Shown here in pieces: positions 1 through 8,604 of a stretch of 62,826 bases of DNA (its first letter is position 1; each line of letters opens with the position of its first letter). Source of the stretch: Levilactobacillus fujinensis (GTDB taxonomy: Bacteria > Bacillota > Bacilli > Lactobacillales > Lactobacillaceae). The stretch covers positions 1-62,826 of the forward strand of contig NZ_RHNX01000015.1 of the NCBI RefSeq assembly GCF_003946335.1, given 5' to 3'. A program made the position numbers and the translations under genes. Under the pieces are notes generated by a model. The model was not told where the DNA came from. It searched no databases and saw only the letters and a list, made by a program, of their open reading frames with translations.

Positions 1-42
1 TCATTCTCACTTTCAATTAGTTTTGGTCGACGATGTTGATGT

Positions 43-62
43 GGGGCAGTGTGCCCCTTTTA
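43..62 (+). terminator. Rho-independent terminator of an upstream gene
   Basis: Arms GGGGCA (43-48) and TGCCCC (52-57) are followed by a T-rich run. It would end a plus-strand gene lying before the window. Positions 1-246 hold no gene that I can support. Confidence 0.55.
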
Positions 63-122
63 TTATACAGAAAATGGCGTCGACAGATTTCTCTATCAAC
101 ACCAAATATCATAGAACCTAAT

Positions 123-166
123 AAAAAACGTATGAACAACTCGAAATGAGTCGTTCACACGTTTTT
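123..166 (-). terminator. Terminator after the DUF915 gene
   Basis: A long imperfect hairpin of about 18 pairs, with arms starting AAAACGTATGAAC and ending GTTCACACGTTTT, is flanked by A and T runs. On the minus strand it follows the DUF915 gene ending at 247. Its symmetry would also let it work for plus-strand transcripts. Confidence 0.7.
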
Positions 167-246
167 ATCTATTTAACCGGGTATTAATCGTTATCTTGCT
201 GTAGTAATGCAATGCTAGGTTCTACCCACACTGGCAAGGCCTAAGC

Positions 247-1086
247 TCATCGCAAAAATTGAATCAGCAAGCGATCAACCTGAACGTTGTCATGCAACTT
301 ACTATGCTGTGCCCTTGGCCCAACAATCTTGCGTTCCTGATAAGACTTCGCTCGCTCGGAGACCAGGTAACGTAACGATTTAGAGGATGCATTGCTGACT
401 GAACCATCCGAATGCGATCCATCATTCTTGTCGCCATAAATATTCAGCACAGCAATTTGATTCTTAGGGTAAGTCTTACGAAGCCGTAGCAGCGTTTTAT
501 AATCAGCCTGCATTTTTTTAGGCTTGCCATTGCTGTAAAGTTTCATGCGATTCGGCGCGTCATTCATTCCTAAAATGCCGTTGAAATGCCCCGCAATATC
601 AACTTGCTTCTGCATCTTAGGCAACCCCGGCGTGTTATCTAGCAACTCATACATAATTGCCATATTGCCCATCGAATGACCAACGGCATTAAATTTTTTG
701 GTATGATACCTTTGCTGAAGTTTGACGATTGTTGCCTTGGCCCATCGTCCCCACTGGCGCGGATTTGACTGACGACTGTCCTTAAAGTCCACCTCTACAA
801 TTGGGTGATAATCTCCTTCGCGAAACTGACCAGACAAGGAAACTTTTCCCTGCTTTGAAACCGTTGCTCGCATGATCGTCTTGGTCAGGCCAGCATTTAC
901 TAGCGCATGCGCCATCTGTTCTTCGGCACGATAACTACTTCCCCAGCCATGAAAGAATAGTGTTGGCTCATACTTACTCGCATTCGGCAAATCCGTTGCC
1001 GTTAGCTGCCGACTAGTCGTCCCACAAGCCGTCAACCCCAAAACAATTAGGCCAATCTCCAAGAACATTAACACTCTTTTTTTCAT
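247..1086 (-). CDS. DUF915-family alpha/beta hydrolase lipoprotein
   Basis: A 279-residue exported protein. Residues 1-21 form a lipoprotein-type signal ending in the lipobox LTAC before Gly, so the mature protein should be anchored by a diacylglyceryl cysteine on the outer face of the membrane. The nucleophile elbow GHSMGNMA lies near residue 137, an FFHGWG oxyanion-type segment near residue 45, and the catalytic His is probably in the HSKLHD stretch near the C-terminus. These match the DUF915 alpha/beta hydrolases common in lactobacilli, whose natural substrate is unknown to me. The ATG is preceded by GGGGGAT. The gene stands alone between two terminators. Confidence 0.85.
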   Translation of the reverse strand: MKKRVLMFLEIGLIVLGLTACGTTSRQLTATDLPNASKYEPTLFFHGWGSSYRAEEQMAHALVNAGLTKTIMRATVSKQGKVSLSGQFREGDYHPIVEVDFKDSRQSNPRQWGRWAKATIVKLQQRYHTKKFNAVGHSMGNMAIMYELLDNTPGLPKMQKQVDIAGHFNGILGMNDAPNRMKLYSNGKPKKMQADYKTLLRLRKTYPKNQIAVLNIYGDKNDGSHSDGSVSNASSKSLRYLVSERAKSYQERKIVGPRAQHSKLHDNVQVDRLLIQFLR

Positions 1087-1231
1087 ATGCCAAATCCCCC
1101 ATCTACAGCGACAAATTTCTTGCTCAATTGACTGAATAGGCTAAGTATAAGCCTTCAAGTGGGCTCTAAGGCAAGCTCTATTTCACCCTACTATACATGT
1201 GCCAGTTTGCTCAGTTACATGTTAAAAAGTA

Positions 1232-1275
1232 AAACCAGGACTTAATTCGACTAACCCCGAATCAAGTCCTGGTTT
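1232..1275 (-). terminator. Terminator after the YhgE-type gene
   Basis: Arms at 1232-1249 and 1258-1275 pair over 18 positions with one wobble. On the minus strand a TTTTACTTTTT tract follows. It closes the transcript of the YhgE-like gene ending at 1388. Confidence 0.75.
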
Positions 1276-1387
1276 GTTTGTCATTAACGCTTCTATTTGC
1301 TGAGAGATTATTTACCATTTTATAGAATATTTCAAGAGGGGCCAAATTTTAGTGTGGCAGTTGCTCCCCTTGCGAGTACGCGATTAA

Positions 1388-2680
1388 TTATATTACCGCC
1401 GGAGCCGTTCGATGCCAGTAGAAGTAGGCCAATGTCCCTAAACTAAAGAACGCTGCGATACCTGCCAAGATCCAACTGATACCCGCAATTGACCCACCCA
1501 ACGAAATTGTATGTCGCAAACCAGCCATCGCAACGGTCATCGGTAAATACGGATGGACAGCACGGTAGAATGGATTGGTAAGTTCAATCGGATACGTCCC
1601 ACCCGATGCGCCAATCTGAAATAACATAAACAGTAACATTAGCCAAGCCCCAGTTAAGCCAAACCATAGTCGGAAGCAGGTTACCAGACTGAAGAACGCT
1701 AAAACAATCAGGAGGCTCAACAGGTACGTTTCACCCGGTTCCAGTGGTCGCAAGCCAATAATATAGTACACCCCCAGATACATAGTAGAAGCTGCTAATA
1801 TTACAAATCCCCAAAGAAATCCCATTTTATCGAGCCAGGCACGAGCAAAATTACGGTATTCTCCGTGGCGCTTGCGTGCGTCGTAAATAATATTGAGCGT
1901 AATGCAGCCCACGAATAGTGAAATCACCATAAAGTAGGGGGCCATACCCGTTCCATTGTTGGCTACGGACACTACGTCATGCTGCGTCAATTTTACAGGC
2001 ATCGCGAGTTGCTTTAACTGATCTGTGCGTCGCATCTCACTGAGTTGCTCACCGCCCTGGGTCAAGCCTGCTACGATTTTTTGCGTTGCCACAGCGACCT
2101 GGGCTGCTGGTAACCCGGTAGCACTAGCCCGATTCAATTGGTTAAGCTGCTTCGCCGTTACCGTCAACTGCTTTCCTGCCTTGAGCGCTACCTCCTGGCT
2201 GGCCTTTAATTCGGCCTGAATCGTTGCTTGGTTAAGTTCCGTTTGCAATTTCTGCATCGCAGTCGCCCCCATCTTCGAGGCTATTGTGCTTTGACCTGCG
2301 TTGGTATCATAGGTCACTTTTAGCTGCTTCGGTGTCGTTGCCAAATGACTTAAGGTTTGCGAAGCATTGGCCGGGATCTTTACAACTAAAAATAACCGAC
2401 CGTCCTTCAATTCTCGTTGGGCCTTCGCCGCACTCATCCGATGAAACTGGAGAGACTTGCTATCAACCAATTTCCGCGATACCGTCCGTCCCCAGTCCAG
2501 CGTACGCGTGGCGCGGTCCTGATCGACCACTGCCATCGGTAAATGATAAAGCTCACCATACGGATTCCAAACAGACGCCAGAAACAAACTCGCATAAAAC
2601 AGTGGAATGACTAAAATACCTAATAGGATTCGCCAAACTGCTGGATGATGCTTCAGATATAACCATTCATGAGATTTCAT
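1388..2680 (-). CDS. YhgE/Pip-like ABC-2 type membrane protein
   Basis: A 430-residue membrane protein with one N-terminal transmembrane helix (about residues 15-37), a large extracytoplasmic region containing an AVVDQD motif, and five or six C-terminal transmembrane helices. This is the architecture of YhgE/Pip and ABC-2 efflux permeases. The ATG is preceded by GGGGGAG. The gene is followed by its own terminator and lies downstream of a divergent-looking palindrome and a TetR gene, which suggests an inducible efflux or envelope-stress function. No ATPase is encoded next to it, as is usual for YhgE. The substrate cannot be inferred. Confidence 0.8.
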   Translation of the reverse strand: MKSHEWLYLKHHPAVWRILLGILVIPLFYASLFLASVWNPYGELYHLPMAVVDQDRATRTLDWGRTVSRKLVDSKSLQFHRMSAAKAQRELKDGRLFLVVKIPANASQTLSHLATTPKQLKVTYDTNAGQSTIASKMGATAMQKLQTELNQATIQAELKASQEVALKAGKQLTVTAKQLNQLNRASATGLPAAQVAVATQKIVAGLTQGGEQLSEMRRTDQLKQLAMPVKLTQHDVVSVANNGTGMAPYFMVISLFVGCITLNIIYDARKRHGEYRNFARAWLDKMGFLWGFVILAASTMYLGVYYIIGLRPLEPGETYLLSLLIVLAFFSLVTCFRLWFGLTGAWLMLLFMLFQIGASGGTYPIELTNPFYRAVHPYLPMTVAMAGLRHTISLGGSIAGISWILAGIAAFFSLGTLAYFYWHRTAPAVI

Positions 2681-2700
2681 GTGCTCTCCCCCTCATTTTG

Positions 2701-2725
2701 TCGAATGAACGAATCATTCATTCGA
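2701..2725. promoter_or_regulatory. Probable TetR operator
   Basis: A 25-bp dyad, arms TCGAATGAA (2701-2709) and TTCATTCGA (2717-2725), continues to the centre with a single mismatched pair. It sits 20 bp upstream of the YhgE-like start and downstream of the TetR gene. That is where a local repressor would block transcription of the exporter. Confidence 0.65.
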
Positions 2726-2812
2726 TTGACCCCCAGTCTAAACACGCCCGCCCAAAACACAATTTTTAGCAGCCATTTTGCGTGTCTTTGCCTGGTCAGC
2801 TAATTAAGGGGC

Positions 2813-3454
2813 TCACTGATAGCTACGCCGCAACATCTCCCGAACAACAGTCAACATTTGCTCTTCATCATTGCGCGCCATCTCCGTTTCAAAGCTGTCA
2901 TAACGCTTGTGGGCGCACCACCAGAACACGAGATCAACGATAACTACCCCGTTACGTTGTGGGTCGGCCAAGTCAGGTTTGTCTTGTTGTATAAAATCTC
3001 CAACGTGTTGATAAATTTCTTGACGCTGCTGGCGATATAGCGCGGTCAATGCCGGATTCACGGTCGGATTATGTTCGAGGATCAGAAAGTAACGCCCATA
3101 CCGTTTGAACGCCGTAAACAAGGCCGTTAATAGCTGGTCAAACTTGGTGGTCTGTTGATTAGCCAATTGATGGTTCCAGTCAGCATATGCGGCCTCCGTC
3201 TGCCGCACAAGCTCCCGTGGATCAACTGGCTGTAAAGGATAGGTTGACCATGATGAGCTCCCAGCTGTAGGCAAAGTTGTCAGAAATACATAATCCAGCA
3301 AAGCCTCTTTTCCACTGAACATCCGGTATAGCGTTCCCACCGCAACGTGTGCCCGCTGCGCAATCATCTGCATCTGCGTTTCGTGATAGCCTGGTTGAAT
3401 GAATAATTCACTCGCTGACGCGTAAATCCGTTGTAATTTTTCTTCATCGGTCAT
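2813..3454 (-). CDS. TetR/AcrR family transcriptional regulator
   Basis: About 213 residues. The N-terminal TetR helix-turn-helix runs over roughly residues 10-55 and includes MIAQRAHVAVGTLYRMFSGK, followed by an all-helical ligand-binding domain. An upstream GTG/ATG exists at 3481, but the ATG at 3454 has a GAGAGGAG site about 10 nt before it and starts the domain sensibly. The gene precedes the YhgE-like exporter on the same strand, with a 25-bp palindrome between them. It is therefore the likely ligand-responsive repressor of that exporter. Confidence 0.85.
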   Translation of the reverse strand: MTDEEKLQRIYASASELFIQPGYHETQMQMIAQRAHVAVGTLYRMFSGKEALLDYVFLTTLPTAGSSSWSTYPLQPVDPRELVRQTEAAYADWNHQLANQQTTKFDQLLTALFTAFKRYGRYFLILEHNPTVNPALTALYRQQRQEIYQHVGDFIQQDKPDLADPQRNGVVIVDLVFWWCAHKRYDSFETEMARNDEEQMLTVVREMLRRSYQ

Positions 3455-3765
3455 CAGTGACCAACTCCTCTCCACCTCCATTAAACCCTAAATGGTGGCA
3501 AAGTGCCGAGTTGACCACGCCACTAAGTCAATTACCTTACAAACAACCAATTGTATATAGCAAAAAGAACAATATCAGGATGCAAGTTACTCCCTCAATT
3601 ATCCTTCAGCTCTTAAAGTCGCAATTGAATCTAATCACATTTTTCTCTAATTATTCCAGAGATGCCTAGTTGTCGAGCCATTCACTATAACTGACATTTC
3701 ACTAATACTTAAATAAAGACTGTTAACTCAAGTTATTGTATACAGCAAGAATTTTGGAAAGATTT

Positions 3766-5148
3766 TTATTCACTTTGTTTAGTTGGGTGCTCTAAATTTT
3801 TCAGCTTTTCAGTTTGCAAGTGGCCTAGCCAAAACAACCCCAACAATGATATCACAGCACTCCCTATCATTGTCGCCTGAAAACTACTTACAAAGTTTTT
3901 ACCATGAAATTGGTAAAAGATCATTACAGCAATCGTTGTTCCCAGTGCGCCACCTAACAAGCGAAAAACATTATAAACCCCGGAAGCCTTGCCAATCATC
4001 GCCCGTGGAACTGCTCCGAGCACCGACTTCTGGAGTGCCGGTCCAGCCATCGATAATCCAATTCCTGCCAGCATTAGCGGTAAAATTAACCACACATAGT
4101 TGTGATGAACGAGTAACGCGATCAACACGTATCCTATTCCTTGAAACAATAATCCTAACGTGGCTACCCAGCGTTCCCCAAACCTATCGACTGCCCGACC
4201 CGCAAATGGTGCTACAAGCACCAATGTTCCTGTCCAGGGTAAGAGTTCCAGTCCAGCCGTCAATGCTGTCGCACGCTGACCAGTCTGTAAATACTGCGGG
4301 AGGAAGAACACGACACCATACATAGACCCGTAAAGACAAGCCGTGGCAAGATTAGCGTCCGTAAAGTTGCTTTCCCGAAAAAGACTGAGATCAATCATTG
4401 GAGAATTTTCATGTGCCTGGCGAACTATGAGCCAGCCACCGCACCCGATACTCAGCAAGCTAATTGCTAGTGCCCAGCCTAACTGACGCCCACTAGTCGT
4501 TACCGACAGTGCCCAGACCGTCCCAGCCATAGCGATGATGATCAACAGACTATCCACGAAGTTAATTGGGTCGCTTTGACCGCGACTTTCCGGTAAATAA
4601 CGCCGAGATAAGAGAATAGCCAAGATTCCAACCGGGACATTGATCCAAAAAATCCATTGCCAAGTTAACCGAGCCACAATGAAGCCACCCAGCGAGGGCC
4701 CAACAATTAAGGCCAGCCCGCCAATGCCACTCCAAATGCCTAGCGCACGTCCCCGTTGATTTGTCGGTAAGGCGTTAGTGAGGATGGCCATTGACATGGG
4801 GGTCATGACTGAAGCCCCAATTCCCTCAATGATCCGTGCTAAAATCAACCAGTTGATGCTAATCGCCAGCGCACAGAGAATCGAACCAAGCGTGAAAATC
4901 AGGATACCCCAATTGTAGATTCGCCGGCGCCCAAAACGTTCCCCTAATGAGACACCGACCAACAAGACTGCGGCAATTGTTATATTGTAAGCATTCAGTG
5001 CCCACTGTAGTGTGTTAACTGAAATTTGAAATTCGGTGCGAATCGCGGTGGACGCTGTAGTGACGATCATTGCGTCCATCATAGCCATAAAAAATCCCAA
5101 CGATGTCAATACCAGTATCCATCTTGACCTAACTTTTTCCCCTGTCAT
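3766..5148 (-). CDS. MFS drug exporter, DHA2 (EmrB/QacA) family
   Basis: A 460-residue major facilitator protein with about 14 hydrophobic helices. The DHA2 loop signature around GERFGRRRIYNWG follows helix 2. DHA2 members export drugs or toxic organic compounds using the proton gradient. The ATG lies 3-7 nt after GGGAGATGGAGAA. The promoter region carries an exceptionally long perfect palindrome (5164-5203), and the gene is separated from the upstream ArsR-type gene by a terminator, so it has its own regulated promoter. The substrate is unknown. Confidence 0.85.
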   Translation of the reverse strand: MTGEKVRSRWILVLTSLGFFMAMMDAMIVTTASTAIRTEFQISVNTLQWALNAYNITIAAVLLVGVSLGERFGRRRIYNWGILIFTLGSILCALAISINWLILARIIEGIGASVMTPMSMAILTNALPTNQRGRALGIWSGIGGLALIVGPSLGGFIVARLTWQWIFWINVPVGILAILLSRRYLPESRGQSDPINFVDSLLIIIAMAGTVWALSVTTSGRQLGWALAISLLSIGCGGWLIVRQAHENSPMIDLSLFRESNFTDANLATACLYGSMYGVVFFLPQYLQTGQRATALTAGLELLPWTGTLVLVAPFAGRAVDRFGERWVATLGLLFQGIGYVLIALLVHHNYVWLILPLMLAGIGLSMAGPALQKSVLGAVPRAMIGKASGVYNVFRLLGGALGTTIAVMIFYQFHGKNFVSSFQATMIGSAVISLLGLFWLGHLQTEKLKNLEHPTKQSE

Positions 5149-5163
5149 TTCTCCATCTCCCTA

Positions 5164-5203
5164 ATGTTTACATAGTTCAAATATCTTTGAACTATGTAAA
5201 CAT
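5164..5203. promoter_or_regulatory. 40-bp perfect palindrome, probable ArsR-type operator
   Basis: The arms 5164-5181 (ATGTTTACATAGTTCAAA) and 5186-5203 are perfectly complementary over 18 bp, with a 4-nt centre TATC. It begins 16 bp upstream of the MFS start. No T-run follows, and a separate terminator lies at 5245-5267, so I read it as an operator. The core TAGTTCAAA/TTTGAACTA resembles ArsR/SmtB-type operators, and the gene immediately upstream encodes such a regulator. Confidence 0.65.
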
Positions 5204-5244
5204 ACCATTGCCTGCAAACGCTGACAAGAGGCAAAACAAAAAAA

Positions 5245-5267
5245 GAGAAGATTCTGATAATCTTCTC
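5245..5267 (-). terminator. Terminator after the ArsR-type gene
   Basis: GAGAAGATT (5245-5253) pairs perfectly with AATCTTCTC (5259-5267). On the minus strand a T-run of eight follows. It separates the LytTR/ArsR operon from the MFS gene. Confidence 0.8.
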
Positions 5268-5284
5268 CTCATTGGTCTAACGGC

Positions 5285-5572
5285 CTATAAACTTTGCCAG
5301 AAATGAGTTAAGTGCCGATCGACCGTCGACCGGTCTAACATCACATATTTTTCACGTGCCACCTTATGCGTGGTAATTAGGTCTGCCTCCTGCAAGATTT
5401 TAAAATGATATGATCCGGATGTCTTGCTAATGTGCATTGCCCGACCGATTTCGCCACAAGAAACCTCGTGGTCCAACTGATTCAGATACTGGATGATCTC
5501 TAAACGAATTGGATCAGCCAAGGCCTTAAATACTTTGATTTTATCTTCTGTTGTCTGTATTTGCTTTGTCAT
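5285..5572 (-). CDS. ArsR-family winged-helix regulator
   Basis: About 95 residues from the internal ATG at 5572. A longer frame starts at 5632 and would overlap the DUF3021 stop in an ATGA arrangement, but it lacks a ribosome binding site and adds 20 residues outside the domain. The ArsR core is clear: KVFKALADPIRLEIIQYL, then a recognition region HISKTSGSYHFKILQEADL. No cysteine metal-binding motif of the CxC type is present in helix 3, so the signal may be organic or thiol-based. It is the last gene of the ABC-LytTR operon and lies just upstream of the palindrome-controlled exporter, its probable target. Confidence 0.75.
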   Translation of the reverse strand: MTKQIQTTEDKIKVFKALADPIRLEIIQYLNQLDHEVSCGEIGRAMHISKTSGSYHFKILQEADLITTHKVAREKYVMLDRSTVDRHLTHFWQSL

Positions 5573-5628
5573 AGTCCTTATCTTACTAGAATTATTTTTC
5601 AAATCAACTGTTTGCCCGCAAGGACCCG

Positions 5629-6024
5629 TCATAATTTACGCTTTGCTCGCTGCTTCAACGCCTGATTGATCTGACTGACACGTAGATGCTGATCCAGCAT
5701 GACGATGATCCAAACGGCAACGTAGATCAAGACAAACTCAACCCAGAAAACGAGGTCAATTGACCAATTGTTATACCTCATCAGCAGTAAAATCAACACC
5801 GCCGTTCCGACCAAATGAATGCCAAACGCCAGCGGCCAAGCCAGCTCCTCGTGATTACTGTCGAAAACCATACTGAGAACGCCAATTGCCCCGCTCACCA
5901 GAAACAGACTGCACACGATTTTAGATGAAACGTTGGTAGACGCTGCATGAAACGCAATCAACAGGAGATAGGCAACGGCACCATAACCCACACCACGGAT
6001 TGCGTACCTGAGTATTTTAGTCAT
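5629..6024 (-). CDS. DUF3021 family membrane protein
   Basis: 131 residues with four predicted transmembrane helices and a basic C-terminal tail. DUF3021 proteins are typically encoded next to LytTR regulators and are thought to restrain them at the membrane; the mechanism is an inference from that linkage. The start has a strong AGGAGG site (TGTAGGAGGGAGAACT). It follows the LytTR gene by about 11 nt and its stop overlaps the possible long start of the ArsR-type gene, so the three genes are probably co-translated. Confidence 0.75.
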   Translation of the reverse strand: MTKILRYAIRGVGYGAVAYLLLIAFHAASTNVSSKIVCSLFLVSGAIGVLSMVFDSNHEELAWPLAFGIHLVGTAVLILLLMRYNNWSIDLVFWVEFVLIYVAVWIIVMLDQHLRVSQINQALKQRAKRKL

Positions 6025-6035
6025 AGTTCTCCCTC

Positions 6036-6491
6036 CTACAGACCTAATTGGGCCATCAGCCCCTTGACATATTTACGACTCACTGCTGTCTTGAGGTGCG
6101 TCGTTAAAACGGCGGTCATGTTCCCAGAAAAACTGTCTTCTAAAGATTGCAAGTGATCCAAATTTAACACGCCATGCTTGGAGACTTGGACAAAAGTAGA
6201 GTCACCTAACCGCTGGACAAAATGTCGCAATGTTTCATGAGTGGTAATCGTTCCCGTCGTGGTATAAAGCAGGAGGGTCTCGTGCTGAACATCGGCAAGA
6301 ATAATCGTAGCTGTCTTCACCATCACTAGCCGATCAGGTGTCTTGACGGGAATAATACCGGCGTGGCCGGTTTGATAGTTATCCAGATACGCCAAAATTG
6401 CCGTTGTTTCCGGACTTTCCGCAGCTGCTTGCACGATCACCAATGGATCAGCCGAATCAATATCCGAATTTTGCTCGAATTTATGCCGCAC
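6036..6491 (-). CDS. LytTR-domain DNA-binding regulator
   Basis: 151 residues with a GTG start preceded by GGGGGGATTGGC. The C-terminal half (about residues 50-150) is a LytTR beta-type DNA-binding domain: it contains LYTTTGTITTHETL, then FVQVSKHGVLNLDHLQSLE and a final SRKYVKGL. No receiver domain is present, so it belongs to the stand-alone LytTR class regulated by a membrane partner, here the adjacent DUF3021 protein. It is located immediately downstream of an ABC exporter that it probably controls. Confidence 0.85.
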   Translation of the reverse strand: MRHKFEQNSDIDSADPLVIVQAAAESPETTAILAYLDNYQTGHAGIIPVKTPDRLVMVKTATIILADVQHETLLLYTTTGTITTHETLRHFVQRLGDSTFVQVSKHGVLNLDHLQSLEDSFSGNMTAVLTTHLKTAVSRKYVKGLMAQLGL

Positions 6492-6512
6492 GCCAATCCC
6501 CCCAATTTTTAC

Positions 6513-7388
6513 TTACCGTTCGCGAGTGAACCGGTGCCGCCGCTGGATCCGTAGCCACTTCATTCCAAATACTAAGCCCGCGGCACCGCTAAAGATTAAT
6601 CCCATTATGAGGTAAGTTTCTTGTTGGGTCAATAAGGTCGACCAATTTAGCCGGACACCCATCAATCGATCAAAGGCATTTTCCGCCGTTACATTACCAG
6701 AGAAAGCCGTTTTTAGTTTATCATCCATCAAAAATTGTCGATAGAGCGCCGCCACATAGCTACCGGGAATAAAATTGACCATGCCCTGAGCAAAACCAGG
6801 TAAGGCCCCAATGGGGATGTACGTGCCCACCAGGAACCCAGCAGCCGTTCCCACGATGGTGCCTAGTTTGCCTAAATTATCCACCGTATGAACGCCCTGG
6901 ACAATTGCCGCATTTACCACAACTGCTAGAAGTGAACTCGTTACCATGAGTCCCAGAACATTTAGAACTGCCGTGACGGACAGCGTCAGGCCATCCGTCA
7001 GGTAAAAACCGCCCCACATAATGATGAACATAGCTAACTGGGTCAGCGCACCAATCACCGCGGCACTGATCAAGTAGCTGGTAAATAAGCGCAGGGGCCC
7101 GGCATCGGTCAACTCCAAATCGGCTGCAATATGCTTTTCTTTATCCGTGACCATTAACGCTAGACTACTGAGGGTCGTGGTGATGCTGGTGATAGCCAGT
7201 GTGCCTCCAATCAGCCAGGTGTCGAGTAAGATCTTCGCGTCAGGCATTTGGCGCAAGCTTGACAACATGTTTTTCTTCAGAAAGACCAGGTACAGGATAA
7301 ATGAGATGAGCGCTCCTAAGAGTGAGAAGAATACCCCACTGTGATCCCGAAAGTACAGCAACAAATTACGTTTAATCATTGCTAACAT
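6513..7388 (-). CDS. ABC-2 type transporter permease
   Basis: 291 residues with an N-terminal helix, an extracytoplasmic loop and five further hydrophobic helices, an ABC-2 permease layout. The ATG is preceded by AAGGAG at 10 nt and follows the ATPase stop by one base, so translation is coupled. A second topological feature is the GAAGFLVGTYIPIGALPGFA segment of the kind seen in daunorubicin/antibiotic-type exporters. It forms the membrane part of the transporter with the ATPase at 7390-8250, and the LytTR and DUF3021 genes follow. Confidence 0.85.
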   Translation of the reverse strand: MLAMIKRNLLLYFRDHSGVFFSLLGALISFILYLVFLKKNMLSSLRQMPDAKILLDTWLIGGTLAITSITTTLSSLALMVTDKEKHIAADLELTDAGPLRLFTSYLISAAVIGALTQLAMFIIMWGGFYLTDGLTLSVTAVLNVLGLMVTSSLLAVVVNAAIVQGVHTVDNLGKLGTIVGTAAGFLVGTYIPIGALPGFAQGMVNFIPGSYVAALYRQFLMDDKLKTAFSGNVTAENAFDRLMGVRLNWSTLLTQQETYLIMGLIFSGAAGLVFGMKWLRIQRRHRFTRER

Positions 7389-7389
7389 G

Positions 7390-8250
7390 TTACCGCATCT
7401 CCTTTCCCGTCAAGGCCAAGAAGGCATCATCCATGGTACCCGGCCGAAATTCAAAGTTACTGATCAATGACCGATTTGCCGTTAAAATATCAAGAGCAGT
7501 TTGCATCGTTGGTAGACTGAAGACAATTTGGTTGGCAGTCAACCGCGTCGGCTTCTGTGCCACCTGTGCTGAAAGTTGTGCGACGTCCGGTGAGGTCAAC
7601 GTCAGCTGGTCGGTCGCGTAACGATTCTTGATTTCAGCCGCTGTTCCCCGAGCCAACACCCGGCCATGGTCGATCACAACAACATTATCCGCTGAGTCAG
7701 CCTCATCCAAATAGTGCGTGGTCAAGATGACAGTCAGCTTCTTTTCTCGCTGTAACCGCTGTACCAAAGACCAGATGGCTAACCGTGTCTGAATATCCAG
7801 ACCAGTCGTGGGTTCATCTAAAAACAAAATGTCTGGCTCGTTGATCAAAGCCCGAGCAATATCGACACGGCGCCTTTGCCCGCCGGATAAGGTCCCATAG
7901 CGTTGCGACATAAACGTGGTGAGCCCCAGCTGTTGACTTAGTACCGTCACTCGGTCAGCAGGAACGTGGCGATACTGACCGGCTCTAACCTGTAAGTTCT
8001 CTTGTACCGTTAAAATATCGTCCAAAACACTGCCCTGAAAAACGACACCCAGCTTGGGAGCGTGGTCGTAGGTCACCTGGCCAGCGGTTGGTTGCAACAG
8101 CCCAATCAACATGTTCATGGTCGTCGACTTACCCGCACCATTTGGCCCCAGCAGTGCCGTAAAACTTCCCTTTTCAATCTGTAGGTCCACCGCGTTGACG
8201 GCGACGTGTTCCCCAAAAGTCTTCGTTAAATGTTGCGCTTCTAATAACAT
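7390..8250 (-). CDS. ABC transporter ATP-binding protein (DrrA/CcmA type)
   Basis: About 286 residues. Walker A is LLGPNGAGKSTTMN, the signature LSGGQRRRVDIARAL, and Walker B LFLDEPTTGLD, followed by the H-loop TTHYLDEADS. A C-terminal extension after residue 210 is typical of DrrA-type multidrug ATPases. An ATG at 8259 lies directly against the GGAG, so the ATG at 8250 (9-nt spacing) is preferred. First gene of the operon ATPase-permease-LytTR-DUF3021-ArsR. Confidence 0.9.
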   Translation of the reverse strand: MLLEAQHLTKTFGEHVAVNAVDLQIEKGSFTALLGPNGAGKSTTMNMLIGLLQPTAGQVTYDHAPKLGVVFQGSVLDDILTVQENLQVRAGQYRHVPADRVTVLSQQLGLTTFMSQRYGTLSGGQRRRVDIARALINEPDILFLDEPTTGLDIQTRLAIWSLVQRLQREKKLTVILTTHYLDEADSADNVVVIDHGRVLARGTAAEIKNRYATDQLTLTSPDVAQLSAQVAQKPTRLTANQIVFSLPTMQTALDILTANRSLISNFEFRPGTMDDAFLALTGKEMR

Positions 8251-8520
8251 CTGCCTCATCTCCTATGACAGGAGAATACACCCTGAACGAGCGCGATGTC
8301 TTGGCAATTGGGGTGAGTGGCCACTTTTGACGGATAAGTGGCTCTATCGGTTGGGTAAAATTGCGTACTACCATTATGCATTCTTTCCGCTCTACATCGT
8401 GAGACGGCCTGAAAGACGTATGACCTTGGCGACTGGCGAACCGAAGCTGGTTGGAGGTGTTTCCCACAGCAAACGGAATTCCTGGTAGTCAGCATGTGGA
8501 TCTATTTAATTCTCCAAAAT
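8251..8520. other. Intergenic region with a degenerate repeat
   Basis: No gene is supported here; the overlapping frames lack ribosome binding sites and family features. It must hold the promoter of the ABC-LytTR operon. Positions 8432-8491 match other intergenic copies near 54000 and 57900 (segments GCTGG..GGAGG.GTT and GGAATTCCT). Confidence 0.4.
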
Positions 8521-8557
8521 AAAAAGCACCGTCATCTCTCGGATGACCGATGCTTTG
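8521..8557 (-). terminator. Bidirectional terminator
   Basis: AAAGCACCGTCATC pairs with GATGACCGATGCTTT around TCTC with a small internal bulge, flanked by A and T runs. It lies between the start of the ABC operon and the end of the surface-protein gene at 8605, which it terminates. Confidence 0.6.
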
Positions 8558-8604
8558 TTTCCCTTACCTCAGTGACCATTTACGCAATCTAACTAATTCC
8601 CCAA

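Noticed and set aside
8111-8495. Three overlapping frames around the ABC operon start
   Set aside because: They overlap each other and the ATPase gene, with no ribosome sites; the region contains a repeat and a promoter.
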